A model generated the notes under the pieces. That model worked only from the letters and a program-made list of their open reading frames with translations, was not told the origin of the DNA and did not search any database. Positions 39,601 through 52,429 of a stretch of 64,000 bases of DNA are shown here, one piece after another. Both the position numbers and the translations under genes were made by a program. The stretch lies in contig NC_040017.1 of the NCBI RefSeq assembly GCF_000972845.2, positions 24,141,606 to 24,205,605 of the forward strand, given 5' to 3'. Position 1 is the first letter of the stretch. The number at the start of each line of letters is the position of its first letter. Origin of the DNA: Larimichthys crocea. Lineage: Eukaryota; Chordata; Actinopteri; Sciaenidae.

Positions 39601-40884
39601 ATTCCCACTAAAAAATTCACACGTTCAAGTTGCCCATATTTGTCCTTTTTAATATACTTATATATAAATACATACATTTGTATAAGTCATTCTTGATTTT
39701 GGCTTCAACCTGTGATTCAGCACAAACAAGCAAGCTGGTGGAGGCACAGAGATGATGCAGGGAGAAGAAAACAACCCTTGAGATTGACATCAAGTCAGAA
39801 AAGTCATCTAGAGAATCAAAATGATTAAAAAAATAAGAGAAAGCGATGACAGTTTGCACGATGTTAACACCACCCCTCAATATCACAGTCACCTTGTGTT
39901 GGCAGCAGCTTCTGATGGAGCTCGACAAGAAAACAAGTATAACTGTACCGATGATACCCATGAATAAATTACAGTCTATTCACTCCTGACACTACAAGGT
40001 ATTACATGTTGGATTACACACGTTACAGCAGGTATTCAACATGAAAATAACACTTGAGTTAAGCACAAAGACTTTTAGACATCTGACTTTTTTGTTGAGC
40101 AGGACAGCTAACAGAATTCAAATCATAAAACCGTTAACGATTATGAAGGAAAACAAAGTCGATTACAGTAATCCAGTTAATTACATAGTTACAAGATGAA
40201 ATCAGCAATCTTTCAAAGCACTTTGAAAGAAATCCTCACCAAACTTCAAAGATCAGCACTGACGAAAAAACAACAAAAACATTTCTATGGCCAGTTTTTA
40301 CGTTACGGTCAGCAGGTTGTACAGGATACAGATCAGGGGCCGATGCTAAGACAGGTGAAGCTCTACACATCACGATACAGCCAAGCTGAATGGTACAACA
40401 CTGCTAAGTACTCTCTCATTGGCACCACTCATTCACACAGTTTGTTTAAATGCTTGGTTTCACACATGCTCCCCCGCCCCTACACACACACACAAGACAA
40501 GCTTCGAGTTACAAGGTGACTTTTTAACGGCGAGCCCTCTCTGGATACAAAATAAGGCCTTAAATCCACTGAAGCAACGCAGCAGACTGTCATGCTGACC
40601 TCCACAGGTTATTCAGTCCAGACGACTGAAGACGATTGTACTCAGTCCACGTGATTACAGGTTAGAAGATGAGCAGAGATGAAGAGACAAATAAAAACTT
40701 GATATCACATTGAAAAAAAAAAAACAAATATAAAAGAAGTGACTGCTGCTGAATTCATCTCAGAAGCAGAAGCTACAGTGGCATTTGAATGCAGCGGCAG
40801 ATTTTAAGGCAATACTGGTAAGCACCACACCACCATCTGGGGTAAGAGATCCGGTTCAGTATGCGAGGGCGGAGGAGGAGTGTT
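39601..40884 (-). other. ILK: ILK downstream region / 3' UTR
   Basis: Sequence following the ILK stop codon, without a supported coding frame. A canonical AATAAA is not evident on the minus strand close to the stop; an ATTAAA occurs at 39653-39648. The 3' UTR end is therefore unresolved. Confidence 0.35.
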
Positions 40885-43800
40885 TCACTTGTCCTGCATT
40901 TTTTCCAGAATTGGCACAATCATGTCAAATTTAGGCCTCTTTGCTGGGTCTTCGTTCATGCATATCTTCATGAGCTTGCAAATGTGGGGCGAGATGCCGG
41001 GAGGGATGGTGGGCCGCAAACCCTCCAAGGCAACCTGAGAGCCAGAACAGACAGATGTTTGGTGCTGTAGCAGAGACACTCCTGGAAGCATTAAAGCTAT
41101 AACAACAATTGATTGTAATCTAATGAGCTCTGCTAACCTTCATGCCAATTTCCATGTTGGACAGGTCAGCGTACGGCACCTCTCTGGTCACCAGCTCCCA
41201 CAGCAGGATGGCAAAGCTCCACATGTCTGCTGACCGACGGTTGATCTCTTCAGGCTTCTTCTGCAGGGCTGGAAATCACAAAGAGTGACGAGCGTGAGCA
41301 AACACACTGAACCACACACTGCATGCCTCTACCTTTTGCAGTCAACACGTACAGGTCTGCACCTTAGATGTGCAAATATACAGTGACTACTGGGTTAAAA
41401 TGCAGAATTTGTAACATATTTTTGAACATCGGTTGCATCAAATTGCTCGTTCCATCTGTTCGATCACATTGAGTGTTACAAATCTGTACGTTTGTGCCTT
41501 ATCAAAAGCACTACCCACACTATACTAGTGTACTATACAGCTGTTTCCATGGCAACTGGCTGCAACAAATCTCCATTATCCCACGCACTCTCTGCCATTA
41601 CGCTTCATACACAACTTAAAACCTTTTCTGTGGGCTGCTGCTGCTGCTGTTTGCAGTTCCCGGGTTACTTTCATGTTTTGTAATCAGTTTATGTTTCCAA
41701 CTCGCTCGGATTTCAACGTATCTCACGGGGAAATCAGCTGCAGATTACATTTAGTTCGGAGACGGTCTAGAGTTCCCCGCATCAATCATTCGCGCTCGAG
41801 CTTGAGTGGCTCCAGCTGTCACTTTGGATATGTGCTGTATGAGTGATGCTTACCCTCAGGGGCTACCCATGCGGGCGAGTACATCCTGCCAGGACACTGG
41901 AAGGAGAACTTGACGTCTGCCATGCTGATCCTGGCTGTCATATCTTCATCTATCTGTGAAAACAAGGAACACTGACTGAGATGTCACTTCAAAGTATAAC
42001 GGACATCGCTTCAGTCTCTGCGGTATTCTGTCTATTTTGGGTCACACCACTTCCTTTGATGGGTGATTATATATGCTGGAAACACAACTTCCTCTTACCA
42101 TGACACTCTTGCTGTTGAGATAGTGGCGAGGGATCATGGGTTCAAGTGTGTGTAAGAAGGCCATTCCACAAGCAATGTCCAGAGCGAACTTCACCGCCTG
42201 CGTCTGATCCACCACGAAGTCTGACGGCAGGACGAGCGACAAATCAGAACAAGCTTCACCCGCTTACTTTTACCACGCAGCAGGGCGACACTGACAACTC
42301 TATTGTACTAAAAGTGATGGCAACATAATGACAAAGGCGTAAGTGCAATAAATCACAAATCCTTGCGAACCACCACAAGAGTGGTGACAAGTACGGACTT
42401 TGTGACCAGAGTGGAAGTACTCACTGGTGCCTTCATGCAGCACGTTGTAGAGGGAGCCATAAGGCATCCAGTGTGTGATGATGATGGGGTGAGGGGCGGG
42501 AGGAGACTGACATGCTCCCAACATGGGTAGGACATTCGGGTGGGAAAATATCCTGGGATGTAGCCCGAGGGAGGGAGGGAGGGAAGGAAGGGGAGAGAGA
42601 CAGACAGACAGACAGACAAAAAGAGGCAAACCCACAGAGGATTTGACATAAACAGACAGATCACGTGAGATGCAACAACCCCCCAAAAAGAAATAATACA
42701 TAAAGTTTGGTTCAACACAATGCAAACAGACAAATGAGTGACTACAACAGCACAGGACAGAGAGGCTGTGGAAGAGTCAGGGCTGAGTAATAACCTGAGT
42801 TTGGGATACTCCTCGTTGAAGTCTCGGCTTTTCCTTGTGGTCCAGTCGCGAACTTTAAGCACCTTAACAACAATTTCATTTCCTTGCCAGCGCCCTTGCC
42901 ACAGCTGAGAAACACACACAGAGAAAGTGACGTGAATGAAATGCAACTGATCACGACAAAATAAGAGTGAAACCATGAAAATGAAGTACCTCTCCAGACT
43001 GATTATCGTTTATTTTAGCCAGCAGAGAGAGCTGCTTGTAGTCAACACCTGCATGTTTGTTCAAAGTGCCATTACCTACAAACATAGGACAAACTTCAGT
43101 TAGAGCTGAGACAAAAGACACATTGTGCAGTTCAGCAGAGCGCCGTGCGGACGGAAAGGAAGTGGAAATTTCAAACACCGCATTAAAACCGACATGGAAC
43201 ATTTTTCTCTTTCATGCAGCACTTTGACCAAACCAAGTAACGGAAACTGGTCGGCTAATGAACTAGTTTATGTGTTCCTGGGACTCACGGGGTCGAGTTC
43301 TGGTGGTGCCTTTCCAGAACGTGTCCTTGAAGGGGATTTTTGTCAAGTTCTGTCCCATTTTCTCAGCTTTGTCTGTGAACGGAGAGGTCGAAGTGAGAGA
43401 ACTGAACACAAAAACAACCAAAAACATGTTTGAATCTGTTGCTCGGGATACCTCTGAGGAGTTCCCGCAGGTGAGGTTTGCCTTTGTCCAGGGGAGTCTG
43501 CCCATATTTGTTGCAGATGCTCACCTGAGCCCCGTTAGTCACGAGGTCCTGAGGGGAAAAAAGGACAGATCGAGATGTGAGCGACATTTTAAGAGTTTGT
43601 CATAATGGGAGCTCCACATAAAAACACCTTTAACACCACCAGGGGGCAGACTAACCTCAGCCACTTGGTCTTGGCCCCAGAAGCAGGCATAATGCAGTGG
43701 TGTGTTCCCGTGTTCGTTGGCTGCGTTTGTGTCTGCTTTGCACTGGATCAGCTAAAAGTGAAGCCGAAACAAAGGATTAGATGAAAATCAAGGCTGGTCA

Positions 43801-46800
43801 CATCTTGTTTGGGCCGTACACAGGGACGAATGTTAACGCTGCCAACAGAAATCGTGGAGGTTCGCCTTGCCTGTCGACACATACCAGAAGTATTGAGACA
43901 TGCCTAACATTAAATAGCTGCCTGGCAGCAATTCTAAAACAGACACCCTGGAGCTGAAGCCACACAGTCATATTATGGAGTATGTTACGCTCAGATAAAA
44001 GACCAGACCTGCTGCATTTCACGGCCTCAAGGAGCTCCACATATGACTGCCGGCCTGATTACAAAGAGGACATACAGTTAGGCTGAGGTGGATTCCTGCA
44101 GCTCCTCTGCTTGTGCAGACACACACACCATGCATTGATGAATCTCGGTTCTGCTGGTTGCATTGCAGCTATTGATCGTGCCTTTAAATGGTCGATTCTT
44201 TGAATGTATCTTGGTGAATCGAACTAGATTCAGTGTGCAGCTGATGTATTCGTCCTGCTGTCTAACCTCTTTAAAAATGAACAGATGGTCTTCAGTAAAA
44301 TCACCTCCCTCGCATCATAAATTTCTTGATCTACCCTTATAAACCGTGCAAGTAAGCAAGTTTTTGTAATCATACAAAAATTGCAACCCCCATGGTGGAG
44401 CTGCAAGAACAAACAAGACCTTTGTCTTTATAATTGCGGTTCAGATGACTTCATTCCAGGTTTCATCATATCCTGTGTTTATGAAGCAAGCATGACAGAT
44501 ATATTATCATTTTGTCCAGGGAGAGCTGTGCATGCATGGAGAGTGTGGTGTGAGTTTCACAGGTCTGGCATCAGTTTTTGACTTGATTTCTCGGGAGGAT
44601 GTGTTTTAACGTCTGGCACAATGCAAGATTTAGAGTCAGCAGTGTTCTGATGACAGGGAGGTAGTTTATAATCTGGATGACCAAAGGAACCAGGAAGGAA
44701 CCTTTTGTCTGCACGACACAGTGTTTACACTGAGCCTTACCTTTCCCACAATTTCGCGATGTCCGTGGCTGGAGGCCAGGTGCAGGGGCGTGTCGTCTCC
44801 GCGGTTCATGACGTTAATGCGAGCCCCTCTCATGATGAGCATGTCCACCACGTTGGAGCGGCCCTCCCTGCACGCCCAGTGGAGAGGGCTGAAGCCATGG
44901 TCGTCTCTACAAAGAGGGAGGGAGAGAAAGAGAGAGAGAACCTTCAGCACAGCAGGAACTTTGAATGACTGCAGGATAGGCAGGAAGCGCATGACTCGAG
45001 GCGGTAAAAAAAAAAAAAAAAAAAAAGTATACCAGCAGCTTTAGGCCCTCGGCTATACACGTCAGGTTTTTCCCTGCAAACAACCCTGTGGTATACTTGG
45101 CACGAGGCCAGGAGACACAGACGGGGACTGTTTTTTGGAGCATGTGTTTTGCTTTGACAATCAAAATACCACTTTTCCAATAAAGACAACAAGAGTGCAT
45201 TCCAGAGCGAAAACTGGGCGGACAACATAAAAAAAATATATATCCGTTCTATCAGCTGTTTGTCATGGCCAAACGTATGTTGATAAGACTTTAAAACCCC
45301 CTCAGTTTATCACGTACAGTGCTGTTATAAATCCTCCCTTCATGAAGGTGATGAAACAGTTTGAGAAAGGTGCTGACATTAGTTTGACATTTTGGCAGGA
45401 ACAGTAGACCTGCACGATTATTCAAATAATCGTGATCATGATTTTGGCTTGCTACAATTAAATGAATATAATCGACTGTGATGTTGCTGCATATCAAATC
45501 AAGCGATTCCCAAACAAACAGCCATCCATGGGTGGTGATGGAGATGTTTTGGCTTCACTTTTGTGGTGATGTTACGCTGCTGTGCACGTAGCCTGTGGCA
45601 GCAGTCTGTGCAAAGAAATGTCTTGGATGCTGCGGCTGCAGTCCAGAATAGAAGAATAATAAACAACGAAGAGCGGACAAACAGAACGAAAACCAAATGT
45701 CTGGAGCAGAAGTCGACGAGCTAATCCCTCGAAACAGATCATCATCTGTCGTTGGAGGTATTTGGGATTCAGGACAAGTGGTGTTAAGCAAGAAGAGCCT
45801 TCTGTCCACACCACAAGGGGAAGAAATCGAACTTGTTGCACCACATGAGAAAATGCCACAAACTGCAGGAGGACGAATGTGAGAAGAAGAATAACAATGC
45901 TAAGGTTACCTCACTCAATCCTCATCCTTGTCCCAATTCAACTCAGACATCCTTAACAGCGTCACTATACAGCACATCATTGTATCTATCCAGCAAAATG
46001 TTCTGCTATCATTTCATTTAGACTTAGAGCTGTTGTAGCACAAAATAGACGTGGAATGAACGTGCAATAAATATATTTTGTCCCTAAAAAATCAAAGAAT
46101 TGTGATGATTAAAACATCTCAAGCTTGAGCAAAACAATCGTGACTATCCTTCTGGCCACAACTGCACAGCCCTGTTACAGTGCTGATGAAATATACTGAG
46201 AGGCGATTCTAATGTTATACTATCTGTACAGGCAGACTTAAAGTTAGAAACATCTTTTCATATAAAGCAACACAATTCAGCAGCACTGTAAAAGACGGAA
46301 AGTTGAACATCTGTCTGAGACTTGTCAACATAAACTGACAAACATTGAATTCACTGCATTAAGACTAAGTTGGTTGTAGCTAGCCCTAATAAACAGGTAA
46401 CTGAGTGTATCCATCTGAAACAACAGCATTAAGTTGCTTCAGGCGATTCAACATAAAGAGGAATTTGTCAGCTTCCTCTAACAACAAAGAGGAAGTCGAT
46501 GCGAGTGAGACTGAGACAGCTAATCGGCCTCTGGCGCTCGTCACTCCTCTTTGTCTCCGTGACACTGGCAGCGACACATGTAGGACAGTGGCCTCGATTA
46601 CATGGCGGAGTTGACTGATGGCGTATGTCCTCGGAGAAAAAGAGATAAAAGAGTGAGAGATTAAGACACGGTGAGAGCTGAGTGACGGAGAGGAGGCTGA
46701 GCATTGGCTGCGGTCCTTATAAGGTTCAGGGAGACTTCCTCACGCACACACACTCCAGCTGCTGTTCGATGGTGTCATTCTTTATTTCTCTACCCTCTCC

Positions 46801-49800
46801 GCCCGGCCATGGTCACCTCCTCCTCCTTCTCCCATACAAAGTTTCCTCCCTCGTCCTCTCATTCAAATCCACCCCCTCCTTCCGAGTCCCGCTAAAACAG
46901 CTGGGCTGTATTGAAGATTTATTCCACTCCTTTTCAACTGTTTGTGCCGAGAGTGCAGCACAATCCTCCAGATAATAAAGTTATGCACTTGCTCTGAAAT
47001 TATGAGTAGGCAGACGGAATAATAATGCGATCAGAGAACTGAGGGAGTATTATGAATCTGCAGGAATCTGAACTCTCTGCCATCAATTCACTGGCTTGCA
47101 TTCACACTTCCTGCAGAGCTGTGCTCAAAACAGCATCAAGAGCCCCACAGAGACCCTCAGTCCCACAACACACATCTATCTGTGCATCTGGGCGACCTGC
47201 GGCACTCACAGCAGATCTGCTCTGCGTGCAATTTCCTCCAAGACCAAAAGGCCAAATCCTACGAGCTAATTAGCCGAAGTTTTATGAGAGGCAAACTCCC
47301 CAAAGACTCACTCTATGATTTTATTAGTTTTCTGTGTTAAGATCAAGTCTGTTTGGGGAGGAAGCAGAGGTATGAAGTTTATCCCTTAAAAGCAAGAGTG
47401 GATGAATGAAATACCATCGTTGTGATGTCAGAGTCACTGTCTGCAAATAACTAGAGCAGAAACATTCAAAATATTATCAGAGTTAAAATTAATCTGTGTT
47501 ATTTGAGTCATTGTACAGTTCAAATTTCTCCAATGGGAAGATTTAACACACTGACTGTCTCTGAGTTTCACACATTTAAAGACATTTGATCACATTAACT
47601 GATGAAAATGATTCATTAGTTGCAGCATTGCAAAAAGAAGATGCTCCTTGTTTTTTCAGATATTTTCAGAGCAACAGTCCAACAAAGGATGTAATATAAT
47701 AATCAAACTCTAACTGTATAATCTGTTTTAGTTAAACCAGAAAATAAGAAGCAAACTAGTGAAAAATAAAACAGAATTTAAAAATCAAATCACATTTTGT
47801 TTGCATGCACGCTCTGACTGAAGATTTACTTATTTAGTCTTCAGGTTTAATTTTCTGAGGACTTCTATCAAAATAAAGACTTGTTAAAAGATCCAGTATG
47901 TCAGGGGACAGGCATGCAATATGACATACATATGTATGTTTTCATCAGTGTGTAATGACCTGAAAATAAGAAATATTATTTTTTTAGATCTACAGGCACT
48001 ATGCTGTACCGCCATATTTCTTTGCAGCTACTGTAGTTTCTCTTATCACATTAGGAAGGAGACGTGAGGGGGTTGCAATCAGCAACTACACTGCTTGAAG
48101 ACACTAAATTCATCACACTGCAGCTTTTAAATAAAAAAATATTGGCCTGTTGTTGGTATTAAAAATATAATCTGGACTGAAACACATCAGGAACTCTGTG
48201 TGTACTGACACAAATAGTTATTTGGTAACTGACTGATGATCAAACTTGCTGAAAATGTACTAACAGCTCGAGTGAGTGTCAGGCCTCTGGTTTCTGGGTG
48301 TATTTCTATTCGGGGCTCCTTTTTATAGGATAGATTTTTCCCTGTAAGCTCGCTTCATCCCCACAACCCAAAGGCACTCGAGTGCCAGCCTTTTCTCCCG
48401 CTCACCCCCTCCACACTGACTGCGGTAATTTATTTCAGGCACTTCCACCTGCCAGCAGTGCTCAGTTTGGCAGGCGGAAAAGCTCGAGGAAGAGTCCCTG
48501 TCTGCACCCTGTACGTCTCTGCCCCAACATCCCCACCAGGTCATATAACAAGACCTCAGACGAGGGAAGAACAGATTCACACCAACGCCGAACAAGTGAA
48601 AGTTTCCAGAGAGTTTAGAAGTGTGCAGACTGTCACTGCTGGTGAGAAGTTACCAACTATGTGGCCACTGTCTCGGCTCATTAACATTCCTTCTCTGTTC
48701 ATACCAGTTGATGAGTGTCAGATTGTGTTAATGTTCATGATTTGTGTTGGCTCGTTCACAGAAATTGCTAACACTGCTTCTTCTCAAATCATTCGTACCT
48801 GCTCCAACAAGCCTCAGCGCTTTCTGCTCGCAACAGAAACCATCGCAGAGCAGCAGGCTCGTACTGCTTCCCCCACCACAGAGGTTATATATAAAATGAA
48901 AAACAAGGAGCCTCAACCCTAACAGCGTGGTAAACTCTGTGCTGTCTGTAACAATCATGAGTGACGAGCTCAAAAAGAGAGTTATTCCACTTCATCAGGA
49001 TGGACGTTTTGAAGAGGCGTCATACAGATAACCATCAAAACCACCAAGATCACACATTCAAAGAAAGCACGAGAGCAGTGAGCTCAGTTTGAGAGCAGCA
49101 ACACAAATGAGGCGCTGGGAGGAGTGGAGGTCAGCACAGGGCCTCGTAATCCTTAAATGTATAATAAACACCATTTTCAAACAACGGTCTAAGGCGAGGG
49201 TCACGTATATGTGATATCAACGCATGAATATTTGCTTCCTGTTGAATAAATCCTTCCTGATTCACATCTCTGCACGTGGAGTTCAACACTGGTGAACTTC
49301 GACTGCTGAAGCCTCAACCAACATCAAATATATGTGTGTGGAGTTGACCTTTAAAGTGGACTACAAAACAGCAAACTTCTGTGTGCAGCACATCCTGCAC
49401 ATTTCAGCTCAGCAGACGATGGTCGCTCGTATGTGACCGTAGACACTGCAGTCAGTTTGTTATGATCTAAGCAAAAACAGCAGCTCTGCACATTTTAGAG
49501 GTGCAGATGAATAGTCCATTAACCAATAAATTACTCCAAAAATTAATCTGCAACAATTTTGTTCAATCCTTTTTACAAAGAACGGTTTCAGCTTAATGTC
49601 CAGAGTCGGAAGAAATTGCCTTGGGCTCGGGGAAAGTAGAACTGATATTTTCCTATTATTATCTGACATATCAGATTCAAAATGATTCATTAGTTCTTTA
49701 AGAAAATGTCTGCTGCAGCCCTGGACTAATCGATCAACATACGACTTCAATTTAAAAACTAAATACTCCTGAAGTTATCCTCCGTGCTAACATTATGCTC

Positions 49801-51967
49801 CACCTCCACATATTCAGAGAAAACCACTCAGGAGAATTTGTTTTAAACTTTTGCAATTAACTCTGGTGAACTTGGAGGAAATGTGGAGGGGAAACGAGCG
49901 GAGCTATCTAATACCGCTGGGAGACGAATACCGGAAGAGTATTCGTCCCCCAGCGGAGGAGGAGGAGGAGGGGATGGCGCTCTGCGATGGCTTACTATGA
50001 ATTTCTCTTTCGAGACGCACAAAGATTCTCTGTCTCGTCACACATAACTCTCCCAGTCCTGCCCCACTACAATACTCTCCTCCCCCCTCTCTCCCAGTTT
50101 TGGTAGGTGGTAAACGGCTCCCCCGAGGCCTGTGTGTTCCTCCTTGTAAGGAGATTCAGCATTCCACTACTACTCTTAGTCTGGGCGTTACATCAGTGTA
50201 AACATCAATGTGTAAATCATCAAGGAGGACAGAAGACATACTCTGATATATACGGAGATACAGAGGGTTCACTGAGATACAGGCAACTTCCGTAGAAGAA
50301 TAAATGTGTTTCACCCACTGGGTGAGATCCATCATCCGGAAAAAGGAACTTGACATGTAATCAGCTAATGGACCAGTCACATGTAGGAATGCATGTGTCC
50401 GCCCTGACTGGATGTAATCATACTGTCCTACTACAACCGGAAAATATAAACACAACAGGAAAAAATAATAAAAGGAGAAACTGAGCAACAACAAACAGTA
50501 AATATAAAGAGCTGGGAATATTTTATAAAATTGTAGTAATATATTATACAAAGATATAAATCCCTCTATGATGTTATTTTTAATCTAAAGATATGAAACA
50601 AGAAAAACACAAGACTGACAGAGAAGTGACAGAAATGTACTAAAATTAACCTACAGACATCTCTGTGGTATCAGAAGGCCACAAAACATTTCTCTGTTTT
50701 TATATCCTGTCTTTATTATTGACATGATTACTAGTTTAGTTCACTTCTAGATGTTGTCAGAGACACACCTCCTAAAGAAAACACATGAATCATTTCTTCA
50801 GGTGAAATATTACTAGTTTAATACTTTTGTGTTCAACTTTGTGACAGTAATTACATAAAATGAGGCTTTCAAGTGTCTCTGAAACTTCTAAAACTCAACA
50901 ACAGTCATTCACTGTCAGCATAAAAACACAATCCAACTAGTTCTAGTTAATGTGCTCAACCTTATTACCATAAATGTACTAAACTATATGAAAAAAAAGA
51001 AGGGAGCAGCTCGGAGGTAAACAGACATCCTCATTAAATTGATTCATTTATTCTGTTTCTGCTTGCTCTGGAAACAAACACCAGTAGTTCAATCTGGGAC
51101 AGAAAAGTCCAAAAAAAGGGGCTTCCAGGGTGGCCAATCTCTACTCATCTGCCAAGTTTTTCTGTACAGCGTCAGCTGAGGATACAGAAGCAGCTCAGGG
51201 CTGACTGATGATCTGTAACTATCACACAGATATTTTGTATATTAAACATGTCAGAGACGCCTGAAGAACTCACTGTATGTACAATACGTCCACTCCTGTG
51301 AGTGACTAACTCTGCCATCACACGCTGGTTTCCTGTCCCAGCGTCGCGCTTGTGAGCGATCTCGCTGGCATCCTGGACGTAAACATGTGCCCACAGAGAA
51401 ATGAGTTCAATCACAGGCCACCATCTCGCTGGGGACTGAAAAGGCGGGCTTTCAGCCTGTGCCAGAAATTGAGCTTGAGAATGCAACAGTGTAAATAATA
51501 TTTCCTCGAGATTCTGATTCATGTCATCTCGCATCACAAATTCATGTTGTGGCACGTCTCGTGCAGACTGAAAACAATTCTGCAGATAAGAATGAAGGAT
51601 GAAGACACAGCAGAGACAAACTAATAACATACTAAAGCTGGAGTCTGTTAAACTTTTCAATCATTCTTCAGTCAGTCAAGATACTTAGCTTCAAATGAAA
51701 ACAAGCGACTGACGTCGTGATGAGAGTGATATCATTATTATTTACCCAGGCAAGTTAAAACACATCTTTGGGGCCGTGCTTAGGGATGTATGCTGCTTTG
51801 ATAATGCATTCAACAACTTAGTGGAGTTTATTTTTAACTGCATCTGATTAGTGAACAAAGAAATAAACCTTGGCTCACCCTTGATTGAGGTCATTCTCCG
51901 TATTATCCAACCATAAGCGAACAGCCACTGCATTGCCTTCCCGGCACTGCGTGAAGATATCATCCAT
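40885..51967 (-). CDS. ILK: ILK, integrin-linked (pseudo)kinase
   Basis: Scaffold of the ILK-PINCH-parvin complex linking integrins to actin at focal adhesions and muscle attachments (family knowledge). Coding exons on the minus strand: 51967-51879, 44906-44741, 43751-43656, 43548-43452, 43372-43289, 43075-42990, 42904-42795, 42552-42425, 42220-42099, 41953-41854, 41268-41138, 41034-40885. All are in phase and give 452 residues, the same as human ILK. Ankyrin repeats span about 2-174 (PINCH binding). The kinase-like domain spans about 193-446 with K220 in 'VVKVLKV', S343 and E359 conserved. The usual HRD is replaced by P-R-H (316-318) and DFG by D-V-K (339-341), which are the known pseudokinase changes. 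The first coding exon ([11 protein letters not shown]) is only 89 bp and is followed by a 7-kb intron. No frame break is present. Confidence 0.97.
43636..43649 (+). promoter_or_regulatory. CTCF-type motif in ILK intron
   Basis: CCACCAGGGGGCAG fits CCASYAGRKGGCRS at all 14 positions. It ends 7 bp from the donor side of ILK exon 43751-43656. Binding is inferred only. Confidence 0.45.
45008..45026. repeat. Poly(A) run in ILK intron 1
   Basis: An uninterrupted A run of about 19 bases on the plus strand, just upstream of the second coding exon of ILK. Likely a retroposon tail or slippage tract. Confidence 0.8.
45402..46176 (+). mobile_element. hAT-like DNA transposon remnant with BED finger
   Basis: The left end 'CAGTAGACCTGCACGATTA' and the reverse complement of the right end, 'CAGGGCTGTGCAG', resemble diverged hAT terminal inverted repeats. 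Inside, in shifting frames, are 'SSVV..' near 45737-45757 and '[19 protein letters not shown]' at about 45820-45876, which look like the start and the His-bearing end of a BED-type zinc finger. Frameshifts between the parts and the short length (about 0.8 kb) show it is dead. It sits in ILK intron 1. Confidence 0.6.
46245..46290 (+). repeat. Interspersed repeat fragment, copy 3 (diverged)
   Basis: 'TTAGAAACATCTTTTC' followed by 'ACACAATTCAGCAGCACTG' matches the repeat at 5872-5922 with several changes. Confidence 0.4.
46300..49910. other. ILK intron 1, non-coding
   Basis: No exon or named element is supported. Open frames here are short shadows without similarity. Sequence is largely AT-rich and single-copy by eye. 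Confidence 0.4.
49914..49956 (-). repeat. 18-bp hairpin in ILK intron 1
   Basis: CCGCTGGGAGACGAATAC (49914-49931) is separated by 7 nt from its near-exact reverse complement (49939-49956). The single difference becomes a G-U wobble in the minus-strand (ILK-sense) RNA, so the intron can form an uninterrupted 18-pair stem with a 7-nt loop there. It is followed by a (GGA)n run. No known family is recognised. Confidence 0.8.
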
Positions 51968-52429
51968 TTTGCCTGCTGTATTCTTCTTTTCTTCTTCTCC
52001 TTCTTCTCTTAGGGTGCACCCGTGGGAGTAGATGCAGAACTAAACTGGGACAGACGACTGAGGCGGCCCGAGGGGTTCAGCAGGGTCCTGGCCAGCATCA
52101 GTTCCTCGTTTGGGACAATGAGGGACACAAACAGGCGAGGAGAGGCTCAGCGGCAGTCAACACGACGCCTGAAAAACGGGACAGAAAAAGAGGGAGGTTC
52201 TTCTGTTAGCGCATTATGTATGTCAGAAAAGTCTGTTATTGAAACAAAGCCAAGCAACTAAGACAGCTAATGCTGAGTAACCTCATCCATTTCAGTAATA
52301 CTGGGTGCGTTCGCAGTTTACAGCATTGTGACTCAACACTGGACTGTGAAAAGCACCCTGGAAACCAAGACACAAACATATTCCAATGCAGTGTCAGGCA
52401 ATTCTGTACTTATTAATATTGTAACTAGC

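Noticed and set aside
48458..48922. 154-codon plus-strand frame in ILK intron 1
   Set aside because: Antisense to the host gene, no recognised domain, mixed composition and overlapping alternative frames. Treated as chance.
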